This document shows positions 32,513-41,362 of a DNA stretch of 64,000 nucleotides, piece by piece (within the stretch, counting starts at the first letter, position 1; each line of letters opens with the position of its first letter). Under the pieces are notes generated by a model. It saw nothing but the letters and a program-made list of their open reading frames with translations, had not been told where the DNA came from and ran no database searches. A program made the translations under genes and the position numbers. The DNA comes from Thermanaerovibrio velox DSM 12556 (lineage in GTDB: Bacteria; Synergistota; Synergistia; Synergistales; Synergistaceae): NCBI RefSeq assembly GCF_000237825.1, contig NZ_CM001377.1:1116001-1180000 (forward strand). Direction: 5' to 3'.

Positions 32513-33646
32513 CTATGCACGGCGGGTCATGAACTCCCTTATGACTTTAACCACCCTCTCCTGCTGCTCCTCCTCTAGGGAAGGGAACATTGGAAGGGAT
32601 ATGGCCCGACGGTAGAAATCAAGGGCGTTCGGGAAGTCCTCCGGATCAAACCCGTAGAGGTTCCTGTAATAAGGGTGCATGTGAACCGGCAGGTAATGGA
32701 CTTGAACTCCAACCCCGGAATCCCGGAGGAGGTTGAAGAGGGAGAACCTCAGCTCCTCTGGAACCTGTATTGGGTAAAGATGATACGAGTGTCCCGAATG
32801 ACTGGGCGGCAGTTCCACCAGATGTATCCCGGAAAGGAGCCGATCATATCTCTCAGCTATCCTCCGCCGAGCCTCAACAAACCCATCCAGCTTAGAGAGC
32901 TGAGAGAGACCAAGGGCACTGTGGATATCCGACAGGCGGTAATTATAGCCAAGATCCACCATCTCATAGTACCAGGGACCATCACACCGGCTCATCCTGG
33001 AGGGGTCCCTCTCTATGCCGTGGGATCTGAAAAGCCTAAGGCGCCTTGCGAACTCGTCGTCGTCGGTGGTCACCATGCCCCCCTCAGCGGTGGTGATGTG
33101 CTTAACCGGGTGGAAGCTGAACACCGTCATGTCCGCCTCCGCCCCCACCATCCTGCCGTTTCGTCCCGCCCCAAGGGCGTGACAGGCGTCCTCCACCACC
33201 ACCGCATTCAACGACCGGGCAAAGGGGATGATCTGGTCCAACGGAGCGGGATACCCCCCGTAGCTCACAGGGGCTATCACCTTTAAGCCTTCACTGGCCA
33301 GGGGATCCAGCTTGGATGGATCTAAGCAAAGGGTGGTTGGATCAACATCCACGAACCTGACATCAGCTCCAAGGTAGCGGGCGGCGTTTGCGGTGGCGGC
33401 AAAGGTCAACGGGGATGTTACAACCCGATCCCCGGGCCCCACACCGGCGGCGTAGTAAGCCCCATGAAGGGCGGCGGTGCCGTTACAGAACGCCACCGCG
33501 TGCTTCACCCCCACCTTGGCGGCAAAGGCCTTCTCAAAGGCCTCCACCGCAGGACCCTGGGTAAGCCAATCCCCTTTAAGAACATCAACCACCGCCTGCA
33601 CGTCTGCTCCATCTATGAACTGTCTTCCGTATGGGATGAACGACAA
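32513..33646 (-). CDS. pseC: PseC-type sugar aminotransferase (DegT family)
   Basis: 377-residue PLP enzyme of the DegT/DnrJ/EryC1 family. It resembles PseC, which aminates the 4-keto sugar made by PseB (UDP-4-keto-6-deoxy-altrosamine). The PLP lysine lies in SFHPVKHITTAEGG, and IPYGRQFIDGADVQAVVDVL and GYNYRLSDIHSALGLSQL match the family. I chose TTG 33646 because GGGGAG lies 8 bp upstream. It is the last gene of the nine-gene flagellar sugar operon, directly after pseB. Confidence 0.9.
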   Translation of the reverse strand: MSFIPYGRQFIDGADVQAVVDVLKGDWLTQGPAVEAFEKAFAAKVGVKHAVAFCNGTAALHGAYYAAGVGPGDRVVTSPLTFAATANAARYLGADVRFVDVDPTTLCLDPSKLDPLASEGLKVIAPVSYGGYPAPLDQIIPFARSLNAVVVEDACHALGAGRNGRMVGAEADMTVFSFHPVKHITTAEGGMVTTDDDEFARRLRLFRSHGIERDPSRMSRCDGPWYYEMVDLGYNYRLSDIHSALGLSQLSKLDGFVEARRRIAERYDRLLSGIHLVELPPSHSGHSYHLYPIQVPEELRFSLFNLLRDSGVGVQVHYLPVHMHPYYRNLYGFDPEDFPNALDFYRRAISLPMFPSLEEEQQERVVKVIREFMTRRA

Positions 33647-33697
33647 ACAGACCACTCCCCGCCTATGGCTTAAACTTCATCAGGGTTCCCCCGGGTC

Positions 33698-34723
<1,026 letters not shown>

Positions 34724-34733
34724 CTAAAAGCTC

Positions 34734-36053
34734 CTAGTTCAGCCTTTTAAAACCCACCTGGGAGGGCTGTCCTAATAGGCTGTCCTCAAGGCGGTTTGAC
34801 TCCATGAGCTGTCTCATGAGACGTAAGACCTCATCCGCCGCCTTAAGGTAACGGTCCACGTGTTGGTCCTGATGGGCCAGCATGGCGTAGAACAGGTTAG
34901 AGGCAAGTATCCCCCGCTCCAGCATCTCCTGCACGTAGAAGGCCTTCATGTGGCGGCTCAAGGGGCCTTGGAAGTCCACGTGGCTCATGGGATATATGCC
35001 GCTCACATGGGCATCTATGGAGTGCTTATTCAAAAGTTCCTTCCATCCCTCCTGCACCATCCGCCCCATCCGGCAGAGGTGTTCCGCCGCGTTAAGCGCC
35101 CTGTGTTTGCGTATGGTGGCCAAAGCGGCGGCGAAGCCGGTCCTCTCGGTCCAGCAGGTGCTGCTTATGAAGGTCCTCTGGGCGGATTCCATGACCTCCG
35201 CCCTTCCTATGACAGCCCCTATGGGATAGCCGTTACCCATGGCCTTGGAGAAAACCGCCATGTCGGGCTCATACCCATAAAGCAGGTGGGCTCCTCCGCT
35301 GTTGAGCCTGAAACCGGAGGATATCTCGTCCACCACAAGGACCGCTCCCGCGTGGGAGGCTAAGTCCCTGACAGCCTCCACAAATTCCCTTTGGGGTTCA
35401 TCGTTCCTTATGGGCTCAAGTATAACCGCCGCCAGGTCGTCCCGGTGAGAATCCACTATGACCTTAAGCTCCTCAACCCTGTTGAAACGGAACGGCAGGG
35501 CTGTGCCGGACAATCCCTTGGGCACCCCACGGGGGTCCAGTCCGGATATGAGGTGTTCCCCCAAGGCGTTCTCGGTGCCCACGTTGGCCGCCAGGTACCA
35601 GTCGTGCCACCCATGGTATCCACAGAAAGCCACCTTGTCCCTCCCCGTGTGGGCCCTGGCTATCCTCACCGCCACCGCCATGGCCTCTCCTCCAGACCGG
35701 GTAAACCGGGCCATCTGAGCCCAGGGATGAACATCGCATAGAAGCTCCGCCAGCTCCACTTCCTCCGGACAGTTAAGGGATGAAACCACCCCTCCCCTTA
35801 TGGCTTCAATCACCGCCCCGTCCACATCGGGATCGCAGTAGCCCAGGACGCTGGCCCCTATGGCGGATATGCTCATGTCAAGGTACTCGTTACCATCCAG
35901 GTCCCAAACCAAAGCACCCTTGGCCTTGGAATAATACCCGGGCCAAACCCCAAGGCTGAACATGTCAGGCCGCTTGGACAAAAGCTGAGTCATACCGGGT
36001 ATCGAAGATTTACCACGGTCCTGCATCTTAAGCGATCTATTTATATCAGGCAT
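34734..36053 (-). CDS. Class III aminotransferase (GSA-aminomutase-like), sugar operon
   Basis: 439-residue PLP enzyme of the class III family, similar in layout to glutamate-1-semialdehyde aminomutase: GVWPGYYSKAKGALVWDLDGNEYLDM, SGGEAMAVAVRIARA, VDEISSGFR, and the PLP lysine in FSKAMGNGYPIGAVIG. Its place inside a flagellar glycan operon, overlapping spsF by 8 bp, argues for a sugar or acyl-group role rather than heme synthesis. Relatives occur in other flagellin-modification islands. Exact substrate unknown. Confidence 0.82.
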   Translation of the reverse strand: MPDINRSLKMQDRGKSSIPGMTQLLSKRPDMFSLGVWPGYYSKAKGALVWDLDGNEYLDMSISAIGASVLGYCDPDVDGAVIEAIRGGVVSSLNCPEEVELAELLCDVHPWAQMARFTRSGGEAMAVAVRIARAHTGRDKVAFCGYHGWHDWYLAANVGTENALGEHLISGLDPRGVPKGLSGTALPFRFNRVEELKVIVDSHRDDLAAVILEPIRNDEPQREFVEAVRDLASHAGAVLVVDEISSGFRLNSGGAHLLYGYEPDMAVFSKAMGNGYPIGAVIGRAEVMESAQRTFISSTCWTERTGFAAALATIRKHRALNAAEHLCRMGRMVQEGWKELLNKHSIDAHVSGIYPMSHVDFQGPLSRHMKAFYVQEMLERGILASNLFYAMLAHQDQHVDRYLKAADEVLRLMRQLMESNRLEDSLLGQPSQVGFKRLN

Positions 36054-36828
36054 CTAAACGTCCTCCCCTTAAAAATTTCTCGTCCTCCGCCAGGGATTTA
36101 AGGTACCCCTCGTTCCTTATGAATCCGCTGTTTATCCCCACGAGCTCCGGCCGCTCTTCCAACAGCTTTAACACGTCGGACATCCCAAAGGCCGGGTTCT
36201 TGGGATAGAGAGCCTCGTATATTTTGCATACAAACCTAAAGTCCTCGGGCTCATCCACCGTCCAGCGAAGGGAGGAGAGGTCCTTCCCCTCCAGCTTAAG
36301 GCACCCGAGCTTGTACCTCTTGGGCCTCTTGTGAATGAAGGGGGTTACGTGTTCCCTCTCCGAGGGAAGGGTCGCCTCACGGAAGGCCTCTTCCAGGGCG
36401 GAGAACCTCATGACCTCTACGTCAAGACCATCGGGGAAGGTGGGGCAGAGGGTGTTGCTGGTGTAGTCGTTATGGTCTTTAAGGTGAAGCTCTATCACGT
36501 CATCGATGACCTTCGGATCCGCCAGTGGACAATCGCCGGTAAGCCTCACCACGTGATCTGGTTTCCTTGTAATACAAGCCCCATGGAAACGGTCGAGCAC
36601 GTCGGACAGGGAACCCCGGTATAGATCTATGCCCTCCCTTTCACAGAGCTCCGCCAGGGGATCATCGGATTGCTCCGTGCTGGTGGCAAGGACTAGGGCC
36701 TCTACCCTGCGGCTCCTCCTCACCCGCTCTATCTGTCTTAAGATCATAGGAACCCCCATTATCTCCGCCAGGACCTTCCCCGGCAACCTGGATGAGCTAA
36801 CCCGGGCCTGAAGAACCGCCAAGATCAT
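36046..36828 (-). CDS. SpsF-type cytidylyltransferase
   Basis: 260-residue nucleotidyltransferase of the SpsF/KdsB/NeuA superfamily. The nucleotide-binding start reads VLQARVSSSRLPGKVL and RLTGDCPLADP gives the metal-binding region. It probably activates a sugar with CTP, the step before transfer. It resembles SpsF of spore-coat and flagellin clusters more than true PseF. It overlaps the aminotransferase gene and follows the acetyltransferase gene by 21 bp. Confidence 0.87.
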   Translation of the reverse strand: MILAVLQARVSSSRLPGKVLAEIMGVPMILRQIERVRRSRRVEALVLATSTEQSDDPLAELCEREGIDLYRGSLSDVLDRFHGACITRKPDHVVRLTGDCPLADPKVIDDVIELHLKDHNDYTSNTLCPTFPDGLDVEVMRFSALEEAFREATLPSEREHVTPFIHKRPKRYKLGCLKLEGKDLSSLRWTVDEPEDFRFVCKIYEALYPKNPAFGMSDVLKLLEERPELVGINSGFIRNEGYLKSLAEDEKFLRGGRLDA

Positions 36829-36849
36829 ATGATGACCACCCCTCTTAAG

Positions 36850-37356
36850 CTATAAACGGGCAAGAAGCTTCTCCACCAACACCTCGTCCACGTACACCCC
36901 ATCCAACAGTCGGTGCTCCTGCAGCACCCCAACCTGGCGGAACCCGGCCTTAAGAAACGCCTTAAGGGATCCGGTGTTACCGTCGTATATCCCGGCGAAC
37001 AGCTTTCTCAATCCAAGCTCCCGGTGGGCATAGGAACAGCAGAACCTTATGGCCTCAGTGGCTATGCCTCTACCCCAGTACTCCTTAAGGCCTATCACCA
37101 ACCCCAGGTCACCGTATCGGTGTTTCCAGTCCACGGACCCTATCTTTATGTTCCCTATGTGCACATCCCCGTCGAATATGCCAAATAGGAAGTCCCGGCC
37201 GCTTGATGACACGGACCTCACGAAATCCACCAGGTCCTGCTTGGTATAGGGTCTGAAACGGCTTTCAAGGTAACGGGTGACCTCCGGATCGTTCATCCAT
37301 TTAACGTAATTCTCCCCCACTTGGTCGGGGGACAGCAGTTTAAGACGCAAGTCCAT
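36850..37356 (-). CDS. GNAT acetyltransferase, possible PseH-like
   Basis: 168-residue GNAT protein (RimJ/RimL-like). The acetyl-CoA loop reads GLKEYWGRGIATEAIRF, and YDGNTGSLKAFLKAGFRQVGVL completes motif B. In the pseudaminic pathway PseH acetylates the 4-amino sugar made by PseC; position in this operon supports that job here, but PseH proteins diverge and sequence alone cannot confirm it. It lies 3 bp before the HisF-like gene. Confidence 0.85.
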   Translation of the reverse strand: MDLRLKLLSPDQVGENYVKWMNDPEVTRYLESRFRPYTKQDLVDFVRSVSSSGRDFLFGIFDGDVHIGNIKIGSVDWKHRYGDLGLVIGLKEYWGRGIATEAIRFCCSYAHRELGLRKLFAGIYDGNTGSLKAFLKAGFRQVGVLQEHRLLDGVYVDEVLVEKLLARL

Positions 37357-37359
37357 ATC

Positions 37360-38127
37360 CTAAGCCTCCCTTACCGGTACATCCCGGCCTTTGAGGAAAG
37401 CCTTTATCCTCACCACGTCGTAATCCCGCAGGGAAAGCATCTTGCCAATGCCAACCCCCTCAAGGTCCACGGAGCGGAATAGGTCCACCAGATCCAGGTA
37501 GCTGCCAGCTCCACCGGAGGCTATGAGGTTGACTGGCACCACCTGCCGGGCCAGCTTCATAAGGTCCAGGTCAAATCCCGACAGGGTCCCCTCCCTGTCT
37601 ATGGAGGTGAGCACCACCTCGCCGGCGCCGTTCTCCACAAGGGCCTCAAGGAGCACCACGAGATCAACATTCACCTCTTGAGAACCAGAGAGGATCATTG
37701 GCATCCACCCCTTGGATACACTTCCCCTTACGTCCACCGAGGCCACCACGGACTGGGAACCAAACCGCTCCGCCAGACGTCTAACGAGGCCGGGATCCAG
37801 GACACAAGCGGTGTTGACTATCACCTTGTCCGCCCCGGAAAGGAAAAGGTTGGCCGCGTCTTTCACGGACCTCACCCCTCCCCCCACCGCTATGGGCAGC
37901 CTACAACGCTCCGCAAGCCTCCTCACCAGGGAGGTATCCACCGTACGCCCCTCCTTTGAGGCCGTGATGTCCACCAGGACTATCTCATCCGCCCCCTGGG
38001 CATCCTGGATCATGGCCTGGGATATGGGATCCCCCACATCCACATGCTCCCCGAAACGGGTTCCCTTCACCAACCGCTCACCCTTAAGGAGGAACTGGGG
38101 GATGATCCGCTTGGCCATCATCGGCAT
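37360..38127 (-). CDS. HisF-like partner of sugar amidation (WbuZ type)
   Basis: 255-residue TIM barrel of the HisF family. The first catalytic aspartate region of true HisF (CLDVKDGRVVKG) is replaced by QFLLKGERLVKG, so it is not a histidine enzyme, while the second (ASVDVRG) is kept. In WbuX/Y/Z and PseA-type systems this subunit passes ammonia from the HisH-like glutaminase to the amidotransferase. It overlaps the HisH-like gene by 10 bp, and no other his genes are nearby. Confidence 0.88.
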   Translation of the reverse strand: MPMMAKRIIPQFLLKGERLVKGTRFGEHVDVGDPISQAMIQDAQGADEIVLVDITASKEGRTVDTSLVRRLAERCRLPIAVGGGVRSVKDAANLFLSGADKVIVNTACVLDPGLVRRLAERFGSQSVVASVDVRGSVSKGWMPMILSGSQEVNVDLVVLLEALVENGAGEVVLTSIDREGTLSGFDLDLMKLARQVVPVNLIASGGAGSYLDLVDLFRSVDLEGVGIGKMLSLRDYDVVRIKAFLKGRDVPVREA

Positions 38128-38753
38128 AACACCTCCACCGCAGACCGTAAAACCCTGAGCCCGTCACCTTGGCTCTTCTCGGGGTGAAACTGGAACCCCA
38201 TCACGTTGTCCCTTGCCACCGCCGCCACGAAGCTCTTGCCCCCGCAATCAAACCGGGCAAGCACGTGTTCCTCCGAATAGACCTGAAAGTGGTAGGTGTG
38301 CATGAAGTAGAAGGCCCCGTAACGAACCCCCTTGAATATCTGCTCAGCCTCTTCCCTGCCAGAGGGGGTCACCATGTCCCATCCCATATGGGGAACCCGG
38401 ACACCCTCCATGCGGCAAACCCTGCCAGGTATCCAATCAAACCCCCGGTTCTCCCCCTCCTCCTCTCCCACAGAGGCGAACAGCTGCATCCCAAGACATA
38501 TGCCAACAACGGGAAGCCCCCGATCCTTCCAGGAACACAAAAGATCCCACATGCGAAGTTCCTTAACAGCCTTCACCGCCGCACCGTAAGTCCCCACCCC
38601 CGAGAGGACCAAAAGGGAGAAACGGTCCGCACAAGACGGGTCCGACAACAGATCCACCTCATAGCCGTAAAACGAGAGGGCGCTAATGACGGACCCCACG
38701 TTACCAAGACCGTTGGAGACCACTCCTATCCTCAAAGCCATGGGGCTCACCAC
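38118..38753 (-). CDS. HisH-like glutamine amidotransferase (WbuY type)
   Basis: 211-residue class I glutaminase. The nucleophile cysteine lies in VVGICLGMQLF and the His/Glu pair in FQFHPEKSQ, so the catalytic triad is complete. It should release ammonia from glutamine for the amidation of a sugar N-acetyl group. It overlaps both neighbours (10 bp with the HisF-like gene, 7 bp with the amidotransferase gene), which fits a complex of the three. Confidence 0.88.
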   Translation of the reverse strand: MVSPMALRIGVVSNGLGNVGSVISALSFYGYEVDLLSDPSCADRFSLLVLSGVGTYGAAVKAVKELRMWDLLCSWKDRGLPVVGICLGMQLFASVGEEEGENRGFDWIPGRVCRMEGVRVPHMGWDMVTPSGREEAEQIFKGVRYGAFYFMHTYHFQVYSEEHVLARFDCGGKSFVAAVARDNVMGFQFHPEKSQGDGLRVLRSAVEVLCR

Positions 38754-39919
38754 ACCTTTCCCCTGTATTCCCTGTCCACATCATCCCGGAACCACAGGTC
38801 CTGATCCTTCAACCTCTCCCCCGTTGGGATCTCCTTGGGGTTCCTTGGAACCGCGGGCCTTATGAGGTGCCTGGCCACTATCTCGTTGAACTCCTCCTCG
38901 GTTATCCCAAGGTACTCAAGGAACACCTCAAGGCTTTGGGGCTTCCTGTCCTCGTAGCGCTTTATGTGCTCCAACGCCTCTTCCCTGGTCATTCGGCCAT
39001 GCCGTATGTCAAGGGTGGTAAGGTGGGTTATCCTGGAGAAGCCCCGCTTGAGGTACTTTATGTAGTCCCTTATACCGGTGAACATACACTCGATCTTCTC
39101 GTAGGTGGGGCCTGGGAAGCCGCTTTCTATCTCATCCTCCCGCCATCCCAGATCCCGCTTTATTATCTCCACGTGCTTTCTCACGTCCCAGGGACGGTAC
39201 TTGCCCAAGGGAAGGCTCTTGACCCCCGCCTCATCGAGTTCCTCCCTGGAGGGGTACACGTAAGGGGCAAGGTCCCTTGGATGCACCCCAATGAAACCCG
39301 CCATATCCTCTGCCCTCATGCCCAGGACTATCCGGCGGTTGAACTTCCACTCGTCGGTCTCCTCCAGGTCGGCAAAGCGGAAGTAGGCCTCGTACTCCCC
39401 GCCCCCCTCACCCCAGATGAGCAGGGGTATCTTGAACTTAACCGCTATCTGCATGGGGTAGGCGAAAACCCCAGCATGGCAGTGCCAGCAGAAGTCCCCC
39501 TTCCTTATCAGGGCCTCCAGCATGAGACGGCGCACCACCTGCCAGTTGGGGGTGAAGGTGATCACGTCAACCCCCAGCCGGCGAAACGTCCTCTTCCGGT
39601 TCTCCACCATGTTGGGCCGGTAGAACCAGTGGTCAAAAGAGACCACCAGGGGTTTGAGGCCATACTCCCTTACTATGGCCCAAAGGGTGAAGGTGGAGTC
39701 CTTACCCCCGCTGAACGGCACTATGCAGTCGTAGTCCGCCCCCCGGGCCTTGGCCTCCTCAAAGATCCTACGCAACTCTCGATCCCTGGCCTCCCAATCT
39801 ATCTCCTTCTGCTTCACATCCCAGTTCCTGCAGATGTTGCAAACCCCGTCACGATCAAAGTAGACGGTCTCCCAGGTGATTGGAAGCACACACCTGCTGC
39901 AGCGCTGAAGCTCCTCCAA
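38747..39919 (-). CDS. N-acetyl sugar amidotransferase (PseA/WbpG/WbuX family)
   Basis: 390-residue ATP-PPase. N-terminal zinc-type cysteines CSRC...CNIC (about 6-33), then the PP-loop FSGGKDSTFTLW. Known members convert an acetamido group on a nucleotide-activated or nonulosonic sugar into an acetamidino group, with ammonia from HisH/HisF partners, as in flagellin pseudaminic acid of Campylobacter and O-antigens of Pseudomonas. All three parts are here, so the flagellin glycan probably carries an acetamidino group. Confidence 0.9.
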   Translation of the reverse strand: MEELQRCSRCVLPITWETVYFDRDGVCNICRNWDVKQKEIDWEARDRELRRIFEEAKARGADYDCIVPFSGGKDSTFTLWAIVREYGLKPLVVSFDHWFYRPNMVENRKRTFRRLGVDVITFTPNWQVVRRLMLEALIRKGDFCWHCHAGVFAYPMQIAVKFKIPLLIWGEGGGEYEAYFRFADLEETDEWKFNRRIVLGMRAEDMAGFIGVHPRDLAPYVYPSREELDEAGVKSLPLGKYRPWDVRKHVEIIKRDLGWREDEIESGFPGPTYEKIECMFTGIRDYIKYLKRGFSRITHLTTLDIRHGRMTREEALEHIKRYEDRKPQSLEVFLEYLGITEEEFNEIVARHLIRPAVPRNPKEIPTGERLKDQDLWFRDDVDREYRGKVW

Positions 39920-39932
39920 AACCGGATCCCTC

Positions 39933-40811
39933 CTATCCCCACTTCCGAGGATCTATCACGTGATCTTCAAAACATATGAGATCTTTAAGGTCCTCCGCAC
40001 AAACCCTGCCGCAAGCTGAGCGGGCGGCTGATACCACCTCCAGAAGCTGCTTCGGGGAATCCACCCCCACTATCACCCGGTCAACCTCTGGGATCGACAG
40101 GCAGAACCCCAATGCCAGCTCCATGGGAGACATATTAAGCTCCAATGCCCTCTCGGCCAAACGGGTGAGGAACGGGGCAGCTCCTTTAACCTTTTCGGAT
40201 CCCTCCTGGGGATCCATTAAGAGCAGCCCCTGAAGAAAACAAGATCGGACGTGGATCTCCGTCCCTATGTCCTTAAGCCTTTTTATCCCACCAGAGATGA
40301 GGAACCGCTGGTCCAATGGGTTAAGGGGGAACTGGATGACCTGGGGGGACATGATGCGGGATGCATCCAAGGCCTCCTCAGGGGAATAGCACGAAAAACC
40401 AACCTTTAAGGCAACCCCTGAGTCCCTCTGGGCCGCAAGGAATGCCGCCATGGATCCGCCCTGGGGGCCCAAAAGGGCCTCCCCGTGATGGAGCATGAGG
40501 CCATACACTCCGCTGGTCTTAAGGTCCTCTACCGAGGCCCTTAAGGCCTTCTCCATCTCCCGGGGGCTTAGTGCAGGCAACTTGGTCACCACCTTCATGG
40601 ATGTACCTAGGCGGGCAAGGGCCTCTCCGATGAACCGGTGGGAGGTACCATAAAGGTAGGCGGTATCCACCATGTCTATACCGGCACAAAGGGCGGTTTC
40701 CAAAACACCGAGGGCCCTATCATAGCTGGGCTCCCGGGCTCCGCAAATCCCATAGGCCAACCCCAGCTGTGCCCCCCCAAGGGCAAGCCGTGTCACCGGG
40801 TCGGGCTTCAT
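39933..40811 (-). CDS. Aldo/keto reductase, first gene of sugar operon
   Basis: 292-residue AKR-family oxidoreductase, LALGGAQLGLAYG at the start, DMVDTAYLYG with the active-site Tyr, KLPAL and LMLHHGEAL. It probably reduces a keto-sugar intermediate or an aldehyde in the glycan route; substrate not known. ATG 40811 follows GAGGTG by 7 bp. It starts the operon: a TATAAT (minus strand, 40848-40843) and 12-bp direct repeats lie upstream, and the flaG terminator separates it from flagellin. Confidence 0.87.
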   Translation of the reverse strand: MKPDPVTRLALGGAQLGLAYGICGAREPSYDRALGVLETALCAGIDMVDTAYLYGTSHRFIGEALARLGTSMKVVTKLPALSPREMEKALRASVEDLKTSGVYGLMLHHGEALLGPQGGSMAAFLAAQRDSGVALKVGFSCYSPEEALDASRIMSPQVIQFPLNPLDQRFLISGGIKRLKDIGTEIHVRSCFLQGLLLMDPQEGSEKVKGAAPFLTRLAERALELNMSPMELALGFCLSIPEVDRVIVGVDSPKQLLEVVSAARSACGRVCAEDLKDLICFEDHVIDPRKWG

Positions 40812-40823
40812 AAGCAAGCACCT

Positions 40824-40868
40824 CGCAATCCGAAATCCCTTGATTATAATAAAACCCGCAATCCGAAA
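40824..40868. repeat. 12-bp direct repeat flanking the sugar-operon -10
   Basis: CGCAATCCGAAA occurs at 40824-40835 and 40857-40868, 33 bp apart start to start, three DNA turns. A minus-strand TATAAT (40848-40843) lies between them, and no good -35 is present. One copy overlaps the -35 area and the other the start of the transcript, as expected for a regulator that binds both. Confidence 0.5.
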
Positions 40869-40908
40869 AATGAAGAACTGCCCCAGGTCCTGTCTCCCGG
40901 GGCAGTTC
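40866..40908 (-). terminator. Intrinsic terminator after flaG
   Basis: GAACTGCCCC (40875-40884) and GGGGCAGTTC (40899-40908) pair perfectly; TTCATTTTTC follows on the minus strand. It separates flaG from the sugar operon. Confidence 0.85.
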
Positions 40909-40913
40909 AAGGG

Positions 40914-41276
40914 CTAAAACTTGTCATCGAAGAGCATCCCCAGCAGCTTGTTGATGTTCTCGATGAGCTTAACCACCTCGTCGGGGGGGATCTTCCTTAT
41001 GACCTTGTCCTCCCCCCGGTCTATCACTTCAACCTGGTATATGTCCGCCTCCTTGCGGTAGAGGAACTTAAGGTCCCTCCCGAAGATCCGGCTGGTCTCC
41101 TCGGCCTTCCTCAAGGCCTCGGAGAGCACATCCTCCGAAAGAACCCCCTTGAGATCGGTCCCCTTGGACCCTTGGGGCTCCCGGTTGCCAAGGTCCATGG
41201 GGAAAGCCCCATGCCGCATTTCAATCCCGTTGGAGAACCCCACACCCAGCCGCAGGGATTCGACAGCATCCCTCAT
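40914..41276 (-). CDS. flaG: FlaG-family flagellar protein
   Basis: 120 residues with the FlaG domain at the C-terminal half (LKFLYRKEADIYQVEVIDRGEDKVIRKIPPDEVVKLIENIN). FlaG limits flagellar filament length or growth in several bacteria. ATG at 41276. It follows flagellin by 86 bp, with the flagellin terminator between, so it may be expressed by read-through or from a promoter I cannot see. Confidence 0.88.
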   Translation of the reverse strand: MRDAVESLRLGVGFSNGIEMRHGAFPMDLGNREPQGSKGTDLKGVLSEDVLSEALRKAEETSRIFGRDLKFLYRKEADIYQVEVIDRGEDKVIRKIPPDEVVKLIENINKLLGMLFDDKF

Positions 41277-41314
41277 GGCTGCATCACCACCCTACTGCGA
41301 TGCCTGTATGCCCT

Positions 41315-41344
41315 AAAAAGGAGAGGGGCTCATAGCCCCTCTCC
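41315..41344 (-). terminator. Intrinsic terminator of the flagellin gene
   Basis: GGAGAGGGGCT (41320-41330) and AGCCCCTCTCC (41334-41344) pair with a 3-nt loop; a five-T run follows on the minus strand. Confidence 0.92.
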
Positions 41345-41362
41345 ATCAAGCGGCCTCCGGCG

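Noticed and set aside
34734..36053. Glutamate-1-semialdehyde aminomutase (hemL)
   Set aside because: Family similarity is clear, but the gene lies in the glycan operon and overlaps spsF; no heme genes are near.
37360..38753. Histidine biosynthesis genes hisF and hisH
   Set aside because: The first catalytic aspartate of HisF is missing and no other his genes are near; position next to a sugar amidotransferase gives the better explanation.
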